A stretch of 64,000 nt of DNA, from contig MDVS01000010.1 in NCBI GenBank assembly GCA_001940645.1, positions 60,618-124,617 on the forward strand. Reading direction: 5' to 3'. The position numbers and the translations under genes are program-made. The stretch is from Candidatus Heimdallarchaeota archaeon LC_3. Lineage in GTDB: Archaea; Asgardarchaeota; Heimdallarchaeia; Hodarchaeales; LC-3. A model generated the notes under the pieces. That model saw nothing but the letters and a program-made list of their open reading frames with translations. It searched no databases and had not been told where the DNA came from. Shown here piece by piece: positions 29,417-37,347 of the stretch (its first letter is position 1; every line of letters starts with the position of its first letter).

Positions 29417-30424
29417 ATGATTTTCACAAATGAAATGAAACAAGAGATCATTAATGATTTAGTATCGAATAAAGCAGATAAATTAAACTTCAAAATAGAT
29501 GATTTTCAAAAATTACAAGGGGCTGATACTGAAACCTTTAGTTTCAACCTTATCAATGAAAAAGAAAGAACTTCCCTAATATTAAGGATTTATAGAGATA
29601 CTACTGAACGTGCGGAGAGAGAGTTTAAAACGTTGCAAAAGCTTCATAGTGCCAATTTGTCTGTTCCAAAACCTTACACTTGGAAAAAACATTCTCAAGG
29701 ATTCTCAAGAAGTTATTTGATAATGGAAAAAATACCTGGGATGATAGCTTCTGATTATTTATTTCAGCTTAAATCAGATGAAGAAAAATTTGAATTAATC
29801 GCTTCGTTTATTCAAGAATTGGTTAATCTTCATAGCATTAAATGGAAAAATCAATTCCCTGAAGTGCAAAAACCTGATATTAAAAATAACGCTTATTCAT
29901 TTGTCGAACAAATTATTAGTTTTCCTAAAGAGATGATAATTAAATATAATGTTATTGAATTAAAACCCTTAATAGAGTGGTTGGAGAAAAACAAAGAAAA
30001 AACTGAAAACTTGTCGTTATTACATGGAGATTATCATATGAACAACGTAATCGCTACACCAGAAGGAAAACTAGTCATTATTGATTGGGCTAACTTAATG
30101 GTAGGGGATTACAGACATGATTTGGGTTTTGCTATTGTTGCAACGTCTTCAGCAGGAGAAGATGTTTTAGAACATTTTAAAAATTTGTACCAAAAAATTT
30201 CAGGAAGAGAAGTTAAGAATATTTATTATTTCATGGTATTATCAGTTTTACATAATCTTCTGAGATGTTATAGTGCTTTAACTAATCCTAAGATAACAAA
30301 TGAAAATGAAATAACCAAAAATATGTTTATGAATGTTTACAAAAACTATACACAATATTTAGTAAAAATTGTAAAAGAAATTACCGGTATTAAACTTAAA
30401 ACTCTTGAAGAAGCAGTATTTTAA
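29417..30424 (+). CDS. APH-like phosphotransferase
   Basis: A protein of 335 residues with the aminoglycoside/choline kinase fold. It has an N-terminal lobe (LILRIYRDTTERAEREF), a linker with YLIMEKIPGMIAS, the catalytic loop LLHGDYHMNNV and the metal-binding VIIDWANLMVGD. The family phosphorylates hydroxyl groups on antibiotics, amino sugars, homoserine, choline and others, so resistance should not be assumed. An AGGAG Shine-Dalgarno-like sequence supports the ATG. Confidence 0.87.
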   Translation: MIFTNEMKQEIINDLVSNKADKLNFKIDDFQKLQGADTETFSFNLINEKERTSLILRIYRDTTERAEREFKTLQKLHSANLSVPKPYTWKKHSQGFSRSYLIMEKIPGMIASDYLFQLKSDEEKFELIASFIQELVNLHSIKWKNQFPEVQKPDIKNNAYSFVEQIISFPKEMIIKYNVIELKPLIEWLEKNKEKTENLSLLHGDYHMNNVIATPEGKLVIIDWANLMVGDYRHDLGFAIVATSSAGEDVLEHFKNLYQKISGREVKNIYYFMVLSVLHNLLRCYSALTNPKITNENEITKNMFMNVYKNYTQYLVKIVKEITGIKLKTLEEAVF

Positions 30425-30438
30425 TAAACTGAAAAGAA

Positions 30439-30945
30439 TTAATATAACCTTTCTTTTAATGTTACTATTTCACTCTCTTCGTCATAATCTATTAATCCAG
30501 CTCTTGTTAATTCATGAATTGAGTGTAAAACTATAGCTGCAGAAAACCCAAGTGTATTATTAAGATCTTGACGACTTATCTGAGTTTTTTCTCCATTTAA
30601 GATTAATAGTATTTTTGCGTGAGGTTTTCCTTCGAATACATTTTCTAATAAAGTGACATAAACACTTAATATCTGTTTTATGTCCACTGAAGCATCCTCT
30701 TTACCTGTTAATTCTTTATATAATGAACTTATCTTATTTAATTCTTCTTGAACACTCATATAGCTATCTTGAAGTTCAACATTCCTTTCTTGTGATTCCT
30801 TAAGCTTGATTTCTCTTTCCTCTAGCATTTTTTCTTTGGATTCTAGCTCATTAGCGATATTAGAAAGATCACCTTGTAAAGGAGCTAAAGAATCAATTGA
30901 GATTTTAATTTTCTCAATCATTTTTTCAATTCCAATTTTATCCAT
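30439..30945 (-). CDS. Coiled-coil protein with C-terminal winged-helix-like region
   Basis: The first half is a long coiled coil (LSNIANELESKEKMLEEREIK through VELQDSYMSVQEELNKI). The last 80 residues (AKILLILNGEKTQISRQDL, then ELTRAGLIDYDEESEIVTLK) have the helix-turn-helix plus beta-wing pattern of a winged helix. This architecture is common in archaeal regulators and SMC-related adaptors. An ATG at 30945 is preferred over a GTG 13 codons upstream. Function unknown. Confidence 0.65.
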   Translation of the reverse strand: MDKIGIEKMIEKIKISIDSLAPLQGDLSNIANELESKEKMLEEREIKLKESQERNVELQDSYMSVQEELNKISSLYKELTGKEDASVDIKQILSVYVTLLENVFEGKPHAKILLILNGEKTQISRQDLNNTLGFSAAIVLHSIHELTRAGLIDYDEESEIVTLKERLY

Positions 30946-30983
30946 CGTTACAAACCACTTTTCACAAACTAATTTCACTTTCA

Positions 30984-31076
30984 CGAAATTGTAAATTTAT
31001 AGGAAATTTCATATGAATAGTTATATGGTTTTTCAATTTGTGTAACCGTTCATCGTAAATTTACTCCTGAAATGAA
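30984..31076. repeat. Diverged intergenic repeat, copy A
   Basis: This roughly 93-base stretch matches 33868-33960 along its length. Shared blocks are GAAATTGTAAAYTTAWAGGAAAT at the left, TTTTTCAATTT in the middle and TCATYGTAAATTTA at the right. It lies upstream of the leftward coiled-coil/winged-helix gene; on that strand the left block contains a TATA-like CCTATAAATTTAC. It is probably a shared promoter/regulatory segment. Confidence 0.5.
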
Positions 31077-31117
31077 TCAATTGTACAATTAAATAGTAAT
31101 CCTTTCATTTTTTTGGA

Positions 31118-31596
31118 TTATTTGATCAAAAATAACACATTTTGATAAAAGAACCATCCCAATAAAGTAACAATAATTAACCCAATTACATCAAGAATTA
31201 TTCCATAATTAAATATTTCTTTAAACTGAAAATATCCAGTACTGTATGCTACCATAGTTGGAGGAGTCCCAATTACAATTGCGAAGTCCACACTTGCAAC
31301 AATTGCTACAACAAGAGCAATTAAAATTGGATCTATTCCCAAGTGATTGCTAAGGGTATAACAATTGGAACAAGAATACTTACTGATGCTGTATTATTAG
31401 CAATTCCTGTTAAGACTAAGGTTAGAAATCCAAGAAATAAGAGAATAGAAAAGGGATGAATACCATTTAGAAAATCTAATTGTAATGCTAACCAGTCAGC
31501 ATGTCCAGTATATTAACCATTAATCCCTACTTTCTCAGTAAAATCAACCATTAAGTTGTCTATCTTTGGCCTATCTTTAAGTAAACCAATAAATAG
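31118..31596 (-). pseudogene. 5'-truncated DASS/SLC13-type transporter remnant
   Basis: The C-terminal third of a divalent-anion:sodium symporter-like permease. Seen are IHPFSILLFLGFLTLVLTG, the family signature NNTASVSILVPIVIPLAIT and IGTPPTMVAYSTGYF, and a final TM helix. Three defects are visible: the N-terminal two thirds are missing, TAA lies at 31513-31515, and a one-base frame change near 31335-31345 separates LAIT from LGIDPILIALVV. The 74-codon ORF left intact is only the end of the gene. A related intact permease lies at 32274-33728. Confidence 0.82.
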
Positions 31597-31608
31597 TTAA
31601 AACAAATA

Positions 31609-32265
31609 CTATACAATTTCTTCATCTTTTGATTTTAGCTCTCTTTTGATCTTTGGGATTTCCTTTTTTTCTATTTTTTTTATTTCTTCATCAATTTTCG
31701 TTTTCTCTTTATGTAATAACTTAATTTCTTTCTTTACACTTTTCTCTTTTATTATTTCCTCTTTCTTTTTAATTATTTGGTCTTTTTCACTAATTTTTGT
31801 TACTAATTTCTCTTTTTCAATCTTTTTCTTATCTAATTGGGATTCCAGTTCTTTCAAATCATCTTTTTTCTTTGCTGTTTCTTTTTTGATCAACGTATTC
31901 AGATCAATATCAATTAATTCCTGAATTTTATCGATATATCCTCGAATTTGCACATTTTGCAATACTTTATCAGATATTTCGTGTTTAAAGAATAAGGCAA
32001 GATTACTTTGTTCACCTAATTTCAAAATAATGACTGATACATCTACCGCATCATAAACAATTTTCCAATAGGCTTTAAAGTTGTCTTTCTCTTGTAAATT
32101 ACGAAATAGTGAAAGAATTTCTGCTAGATCTTTTCCTAATTTAGGAATATTTACCTTGTTTTTATCAAAAGTTGTTTGAAAAACAGTCCCATCATTATAA
32201 AATGTGGCTAAGTTTTCAATTTCCGGGATTTTTTTCAATATTTTTTCAATATCATGAAGAACCAT
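31609..32265 (-). CDS. Roadblock/LC7-domain protein with C-terminal coiled coil
   Basis: Residues 1-118 look like a Roadblock/LC7 domain: an N-terminal helix (DIEKILKKIPEIENLATFY), the strand pair around DGTVFQTTF, helix 2 (KLGKDLAEILSLFRNL), strands with VSVIILKLGEQSNLALFFK, and a last helix. The rest is a very lysine- and glutamate-rich coiled coil of about 100 residues. Roadblock proteins bind small GTPases and are expanded in Asgard archaea. It starts 8 nt after the stop of the upstream permease gene, so the two form one transcription unit. Confidence 0.75.
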   Translation of the reverse strand: MVLHDIEKILKKIPEIENLATFYNDGTVFQTTFDKNKVNIPKLGKDLAEILSLFRNLQEKDNFKAYWKIVYDAVDVSVIILKLGEQSNLALFFKHEISDKVLQNVQIRGYIDKIQELIDIDLNTLIKKETAKKKDDLKELESQLDKKKIEKEKLVTKISEKDQIIKKKEEIIKEKSVKKEIKLLHKEKTKIDEEIKKIEKKEIPKIKRELKSKDEEIV

Positions 32266-32273
32266 TTCAATCT

Positions 32274-33728
32274 CTAACCAATTATAATATTTCTTATTTT
32301 GTCCATTACATCAGACATAATTTCAAACTTATGATTTAAAATCCATAAAGAAAAATATGCTAGCAGAAGAATTCCTATGAAAAAAGCTCCGAAAACTACA
32401 TCAAATAGAATAATGAAGTATAAAGAAGCAATCATTAATTGAAACATCGTTGTAATAAATCCTAATCGCCAAAAATCAAATATTCTTATAGGACGATTAT
32501 TTTGTTCAGCTAAATTTATGACTAGGATATTATCACCTAGAGGAGTCAAATTATCTCCCCAATTAGCACCCATGCTAAGCCCATAAAAATATCTTTTATT
32601 AATCTCAGAAGATGCAGATTCAGGAATGAAATCATCTACTATTGGTACTAAAACTTTCGTTATAGGAATGTTGTCAATTAATGAACTTAAAATAGCAGCT
32701 ATCCACATAATAGAAATTATTTGTGTTAAAGTCGTTAAATTACTACCTAAATTATTCAACAAAGAAGCAATTGAATCTATTATTCCTGTAACTTCTAATC
32801 CTCCTGCAATAACAAATATTCCTAAGAGATATAATATTAATTGATAATCTAACTTATTTAAAATCTTATTTTCATCTACATTTTGAAAATAAGTTACAAT
32901 GACCATTATCATAGCAATAGTTATAGCAATAATATCTGGGGGTACTAATTCGACAGGTATTATTAAAAAAGAGAGTAATAATACAATAATGCCTAGTAAG
33001 GAAGTAAAAAATAATTTTTTACTCTGGACTACATTCCAAACATCAAACTGAGCAAGAGTTTCAATTAAATGGTCATCCGGTTTTGTCAATTCTGATTTAT
33101 ATAAGAAAATGAAAAATATGATTGTTAAACAGACAACTATAATAGAAAATAAACCAACATTTAAGAAAAATTCACCGAAAGAAATATTAGATGCAGTGGT
33201 GATTAAAATATTTGGAATTGAGGAAATGGAAAAGATAGTTCCTCCGATATTGACTAACACAGCTTGTGTCAATATATAGGGAGTAGGATTTGTATTAAGA
33301 ATTCTTGAAATTAATATTGTTAATGGTATTAAAATCATTACTGTTATAATATTATTAAGAATTGCTGATAATCCGACTGCTAAAAAACAAAATATGATCA
33401 TTAATAATATAGGATTTCCATTAGAACGTTTAATGACATAAGCAGCTAAAAATTGAAATACACCTGCTTGTTCAGCAATTTGAACAATAAACATGATTCC
33501 AATAATTAGTATTATTGTTCTGAGATTTACGAAACCATCATCTGGCGTTCCAAATAAAAGATCTACGACAATAGAATAATCTTTACCTTCAAAAAAAATT
33601 AAAATGTAGTAGGTTATAACTGCTCCTGAAATCGAGACAATTGCTCTGTTAATCTTGTTTAACAGAATGAAAAATATCACTAAGATAAAACATACTATCA
33701 TCAACATGGAACTTACTGTGATCAGCAT
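32274..33728 (-). CDS. ArsB/NhaD-type (SLC13-related) ion permease
   Basis: A 484-residue integral membrane protein of the ion-transporter superfamily. It has about 12 hydrophobic segments, the helical-hairpin signature AILNNIITVMILIPLTILI in the first half and SLIDNIPITKVLVPIV plus GANWGDNLTPLGDN in the second. The symmetrical NN/DN-P motifs are typical of ArsB, NhaD and related antiporters. The substrate (arsenite, Na+/H+ or a dicarboxylate) cannot be fixed. It is co-directional with the Roadblock gene immediately downstream. Confidence 0.88.
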   Translation of the reverse strand: MLITVSSMLMIVCFILVIFFILLNKINRAIVSISGAVITYYILIFFEGKDYSIVVDLLFGTPDDGFVNLRTIILIIGIMFIVQIAEQAGVFQFLAAYVIKRSNGNPILLMIIFCFLAVGLSAILNNIITVMILIPLTILISRILNTNPTPYILTQAVLVNIGGTIFSISSIPNILITTASNISFGEFFLNVGLFSIIVVCLTIIFFIFLYKSELTKPDDHLIETLAQFDVWNVVQSKKLFFTSLLGIIVLLLSFLIIPVELVPPDIIAITIAMIMVIVTYFQNVDENKILNKLDYQLILYLLGIFVIAGGLEVTGIIDSIASLLNNLGSNLTTLTQIISIMWIAAILSSLIDNIPITKVLVPIVDDFIPESASSEINKRYFYGLSMGANWGDNLTPLGDNILVINLAEQNNRPIRIFDFWRLGFITTMFQLMIASLYFIILFDVVFGAFFIGILLLAYFSLWILNHKFEIMSDVMDKIRNIIIG

Positions 33729-33867
33729 AATTTTATCCTTTCTATTGCTAAAAATGATTTGATTACTCGATTTTACAAATCTACATTCATGAACTGATTG
33801 TCTTTATAAAATTAATAGTGGAGTTTTTTGAATTTTTATCCATTGGTAATTTTAAAGTTCATCTGCC

Positions 33868-33960
33868 AGAAATTGTAAACTTAAAGGAAATATTAATTTG
33901 TTGATTAAATGATTTTTCAATTTAAGTTCCCTTTCATTGTAAATTTATGCTGTGCAATGA
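33868..33960. repeat. Diverged intergenic repeat, copy B
   Basis: Partner of 30984-31076. The left block begins GAAATTGTAAACTTAAAGG and the right block is TTTCATTGTAAATTTA. It sits upstream of the leftward permease gene and downstream of a coiled-coil gene. The conserved GTAAATTTA half-sites are about 65 bases apart in both copies. Confidence 0.5.
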
Positions 33961-33990
33961 TTTTTTTTGATTAGTTACTAAATAATGGTA

Positions 33991-34482
33991 TTAATCCTCC
34001 AATTGATCCCCAATCTGATTAACAGTGTAATGAAAATATGGTTTCAGTGTTTCGATCTCTTTTTCAAGCTCAATAATTTTATCATTCAACATAGAAATTT
34101 TTGAAAGAAGACCAATATTGTCAATATCAAATTTTTCTTTTTCATCTTGGAAAATTTCAACGCTTTCAAGCAATTCATTTATTTGCGAATTTGATACCAT
34201 AATTAAGTTTAATTTGTTTAAACTACTTTGAACATCTGAAGATAATCTTTCAATATTATCAATAACACGATTAGAAATCCAATTCTGTAAATCTGAACCA
34301 TATTCTTGGACCTCAAAACTTGTGAGGGTTCGTTTAAATGTTTTTTTATAAAAGTCTTCAAATCCTTTATTTAAATCCTGAATAAGTTTATTTTGTAGAT
34401 TTCTTACGACAGTTTTAATCTCTCTAAAATAATTTGAGACAGAAGAATTAGAAATATTTCTCAAAACAGATAACTCAGCCAT
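33991..34482 (-). CDS. Coiled-coil protein, unknown
   Basis: A 163-residue soluble helical protein with long heptad-like stretches (FREIKTVVRNLQNKLIQDLNKGF; KISMLNDKIIELEKEIETLK). No globular domain or family was recognised. It is upstream of, and co-directional with, the permease gene but separated by about 260 bases that include repeat copy B. Confidence 0.6.
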   Translation of the reverse strand: MAELSVLRNISNSSVSNYFREIKTVVRNLQNKLIQDLNKGFEDFYKKTFKRTLTSFEVQEYGSDLQNWISNRVIDNIERLSSDVQSSLNKLNLIMVSNSQINELLESVEIFQDEKEKFDIDNIGLLSKISMLNDKIIELEKEIETLKPYFHYTVNQIGDQLED

Positions 34483-34828
34483 TGATATAGTTTTAATAGA
34501 TGGAAATATTGTGGTTAGAATCTATATATGTTTTGAGTAAATAAAATTGCCTTAATAACGATGGGAATTTACCACACCACTCAAAAGTACCTATAATCCT
34601 TATAAATAAAATATATAATGAGTTATTAGTAAATTTACATTTTTTAATAAAATTCTAAGAAAAAATCAATTATTTTGTGTTTTTTTAAAAAATTAGTTAT
34701 GTTTATCAAAGAAAAATGAAAAAGCTGATATTACGAAAATAGATATTGATGTAGAAATTTTAAATTGAATCGATTGAGGAATATGATTAATTTTGATGAG
34801 ATTTGAAATTATTAAAGCGTATATCGAT
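34483..34828. other. Intergenic region, no feature seen
   Basis: About 345 bases of A+T-rich sequence between two leftward genes. I saw no RNA gene, repeat or gene remnant. Confidence 0.5.
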
Positions 34829-35455
34829 CTAAGAATTTATTGATTTTAGAATGTTAATAATTTCAACGGTTCCCATTCTGTTTTTATAGTTCAAGTCCAC
34901 AAATTTTGCTCTAATAATTCCATTCCTATCAATGATGAAGGTAGCAGGAACAGGAAGCTCCCAAGTTTTATTTGCTGTAAGTTCTGGAAGGTTTAAATTT
35001 AGGATGTTTTTATAAATCTTTTGAATTTCATATGGTTTTGTAAAATGGATATTATAATTTTTAATCGTTTCCATTTTCTCGTCACTTAATAAAGGAAATC
35101 CAAGTGAATGGGAATCTACTAACCCTTTGGCATTTTCTGAACGTTGAGGGGCAATAGCAACAATACTAGCACCTAAAGATGTGATTTGAGGTAAAGCATC
35201 TTGAAGAGATTTTAATTCACGATTACAATGAGAACACCAATCTCCTCTATAAAAACTTAGTACAACTGCATCCCCCTCAGTTATTAGCTCATATAGGCTT
35301 ACATAATCACCATTTTCGTCAGGTAAGTCAAAATCTGGAGCTTGGTCTCCCACTGATAATCCAGGTGCTATGCCTTGGTCTTTTAGTTTTTGAATATTCT
35401 CATCGATAATTTCTTTAGGATTTATTTTTGTTTTTTCTTGGTCTATAACGCTCAT
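34829..35455 (-). CDS. Peroxiredoxin (AhpC/TSA family)
   Basis: A thioredoxin-fold peroxidase of 208 residues. VGDQAPDFDLPDENGDYVSL is the typical start, and the active site FYRGDWCSHCNRELKSLQ has a CxxC in which the first Cys takes the peroxidatic position. The C-terminal half (FPLLSDEKMETIKNYNI; PVPATFIIDRNGIIRAKFVD) is complete. It resembles the BCP/AhpE-like group and should reduce peroxides in the cytosol using a thiol donor. Confidence 0.9.
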   Translation of the reverse strand: MSVIDQEKTKINPKEIIDENIQKLKDQGIAPGLSVGDQAPDFDLPDENGDYVSLYELITEGDAVVLSFYRGDWCSHCNRELKSLQDALPQITSLGASIVAIAPQRSENAKGLVDSHSLGFPLLSDEKMETIKNYNIHFTKPYEIQKIYKNILNLNLPELTANKTWELPVPATFIIDRNGIIRAKFVDLNYKNRMGTVEIINILKSINS

Positions 35456-35540
35456 AAATAATTTGTTGCAATATTTGTATAAATAATTTCAGTTGTCAGT
35501 AAGTGAGTGAACTACCCTTGATGGTTTAAAATATTCAACC

Positions 35541-35837
35541 CATTCCAGTGAAATATATCATGTGAATCCATGTTTAGCTCCTAAAATTCCTCCTGCTTTA
35601 CACCCAAAATGATATTTAAATAACATGTTTGATCATGTTATTGGAGAATTAGATCGAGATTGGATTAAATGGATAACTGAAACACGAGGTGGATTTCACA
35701 TTATCCTCGAGAGAAATGAACAATCAGCAAAAAAGGGTTTTTTTGATATGAAGGGAATAGAAATTGCACGCAATAGTATGACACTTATACCAGGTACAAT
35801 TCAAGGTGGATTTAAAACCAAAAAAATATTATTATAA
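35541..35837 (+). pseudogene. Gene fragment, possibly virus- or plasmid-derived
   Basis: A 70-codon ORF from the ATG at 35625 encodes DWIKWITETRGGFHIILERN and ends GTIQGGFKTKK. The frame upstream is protein-like too (HVNPCLAPKIPPALHPK) but is separated by TGA at 35610-35612. The VNP...TRGGFHI layout resembles uncharacterised phage and plasmid proteins, from memory only. It is probably a remnant of a mobile-element gene just upstream of the ubiquitin-like operon. Confidence 0.45.
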
Positions 35838-36267
35838 CTTTTCATTATCATTTGATATTTCCTCCAGAAAAACATTATACTTTTTCCTATGTTCATTTAT
35901 TATTCATTTTTCCCTACCCGTTCAACTAAAATTTCAGTAAAAAGCGTTTTAAGTAAGGTAAAATATTTTTAGTATTTAATTAGTCATTTAAGGATCAACA
36001 TATGATTTTAACCCACCAGTATTACTTGCAATGCATGTTTTTAGTAAATAATTATTATACAAAAATAAATCAAAAGTTACTTAGAGGGATTGAAATTACA
36101 AAAGCTAAAATTTATTATCTAAAACTAATAATATGCTTATTCTAGCCTTTTATTAATAAATTACATAATAATCAATTGCCATAATTAAATATTTTGAAAT
36201 TTTCTTTTTTATATTAAATAACAATATATTTAACAAGTTTTTTTTTGTTTTAAAACCAAAAAAATAT
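35838..36267. other. Intergenic region before the ubiquitin-like operon
   Basis: Very A+T-rich sequence with no open frame of note. Together with the repeat-rich element at 36268-36330 it forms the long leader or promoter region of ubl1. Confidence 0.5.
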
Positions 36268-36330
36268 GTGTACGTGTATTACATGTATTACGTAATATTT
36301 ATATAGTACGTATATTATATGTTATATGTG
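36268..36330 (+). promoter_or_regulatory. Repeat-rich promoter of the ubiquitin-like operon
   Basis: Related motifs follow one another: TACGTGTATTA (36271-36281), CATGTATTA (36282-36290), TTACGTAA (36288-36295) and TACGTATATTA (36308-36318), ending with ATGTTATATGTG. TATA-like sequences (ATTTATATAG and TATATTATAT) are embedded. The element lies 60-110 bases before the ubl1 start. It could be a promoter with multiple binding sites for one regulator. Confidence 0.5.
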
Positions 36331-36389
36331 GCAAAATAATTGATCACACTAAAAAAGATGAAACAAATTAAAACAAAGGTATGATAAAA

Positions 36390-36749
36390 ATGTCAGATTT
36401 TGAAGAATTAGATTTTGATAGTGATGTTAGTCCTCAAGTAACAGCAGTGAAATCAAAAACACCTGCTAGCTCAAAAACTCCTGCATCATCTTATGTAGGT
36501 CCAAAAAAGAACATATTTTTTAGATCAACTATAGGTCCTGAAAGAAGCGAAAAAATGTCGGTTGGGGTAAGCACTCCGGTTAGTGATGTCAAAGAAACAC
36601 TATCAAATGTGTTTGGGTTATCACCTGATGATTTTCACTTAAGTCATGCAGGTCGAACTTTGGCTGAAGACAGTCCTATTGGTGATTATGGAATAGACAA
36701 CGGTGATGAGATTTTAATGATTCCTCATTCAACCGCTGGTAAATATTAA
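36390..36749 (+). CDS. Ubiquitin-like modifier 1 with a two-residue C-terminal tail
   Basis: A protein of about 119 residues. The N-terminal 40 are disordered with a tandem SKTPASSKTPASS. A beta-grasp domain follows: FFRSTIGPERSEKMSVGV (strands 1-2), VSDVKETLSNVFGLSPDDFHLSHAGRTLAED (helix and ubiquitin-like hGRxL segment) and YGIDNGDEILMIPHSTAGKY. The C-terminus ends Ala-Gly-Lys-Tyr. Removal of KY would leave a terminal Gly for activation, as in UFM1 precursors. First gene of the operon with E1, E2 and JAMM. An ATG at 36390 is preferred; an upstream ATG at 36381 is also open. Confidence 0.86.
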   Translation: MSDFEELDFDSDVSPQVTAVKSKTPASSKTPASSYVGPKKNIFFRSTIGPERSEKMSVGVSTPVSDVKETLSNVFGLSPDDFHLSHAGRTLAEDSPIGDYGIDNGDEILMIPHSTAGKY

Positions 36750-36924
36750 TTGAGTAAGATTTTATTCAATTTATATCTATATTCTATTAAAAAAAATAAG
36801 TAAACTACTAGGTTTTTCTTGAATCTAACCTGAATCAATTGAACCGAAAAAAAAAGAATTCCCATATCATCATGATGGTGTATCATATTCAGAAATAATA
36901 AAAACATCGACAAACTTACTCTTT

Positions 36925-37293
36925 ATGAGTGAGAACATGAGTTCAAATAACGATTTTGATGATGATTTGGAGATAGAAGACGAGTTAGATATCGAATATG
37001 AAGTTACAGAATCAAAAGGCACAAGAGTTCCAAGTAAAATCATACAAGATAAAATTAGCTTGTACTTTCGATCAACAATTGGTCCGGGAGAGAAGATGGA
37101 AAAATTAACGGTAGATAGTAATGTCCCAATTGTAGATTTGAAAAAAACGGTTGGGATATTATTTGGTTTAGAATCGGAAGATTTCAATTTAATAATAAAT
37201 GGTAGAACAGCAGATGACGAAGATATATTATCCAATTATGATATTGAAGAAGGATTGGAAATACTTCTTATACCAATTAGTCAAGCCGGATAG
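36925..37293 (+). CDS. Ubiquitin-like modifier 2 ending directly in Ala-Gly
   Basis: A paralogue of the preceding protein. It has an acidic disordered N-terminus (DFDDDLEIEDELDIEYEV) and then the same beta-grasp core (YFRSTIGPGEKMEKLTV; VDLKKTVGILFGLESEDFNLIINGRTADD; GLEILLIPISQAG). The open frame stops straight after Ala-Gly, so no precursor cleavage would be needed. It is 175 nt after ubl1 and 54 nt before E1. The two may be separate modifiers with different substrates, or one may be a constitutively mature form. Confidence 0.86.
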   Translation: MSENMSSNNDFDDDLEIEDELDIEYEVTESKGTRVPSKIIQDKISLYFRSTIGPGEKMEKLTVDSNVPIVDLKKTVGILFGLESEDFNLIINGRTADDEDILSNYDIEEGLEILLIPISQAG

Positions 37294-37347
37294 AAAATTC
37301 AAAGATCTTCATCATTCAAGATCAGTAATAATAGGAAATTATTATCA

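Noticed and set aside
29417..30424. Aminoglycoside-resistance function for the APH-like gene
   Set aside because: The fold is shared by many kinases of unrelated small molecules, and nothing in the sequence or neighbours indicates an antibiotic substrate.
5644..31596. TAA reassigned as a sense codon
   Set aside because: Many intact genes in the window end in TAA at the expected length, so a general reassignment is not tenable.
31646..31924. 92-codon + strand frame of Phe/Ser runs
   Set aside because: It is the antisense of the lysine/glutamate-rich coiled coil of the Roadblock protein.
36870..37235. 121-codon minus-strand frame over ubl2
   Set aside because: It is Ser/Ile-rich and is the antisense reading of the conserved ubl2 beta-grasp domain, which has clear homology on the + strand.
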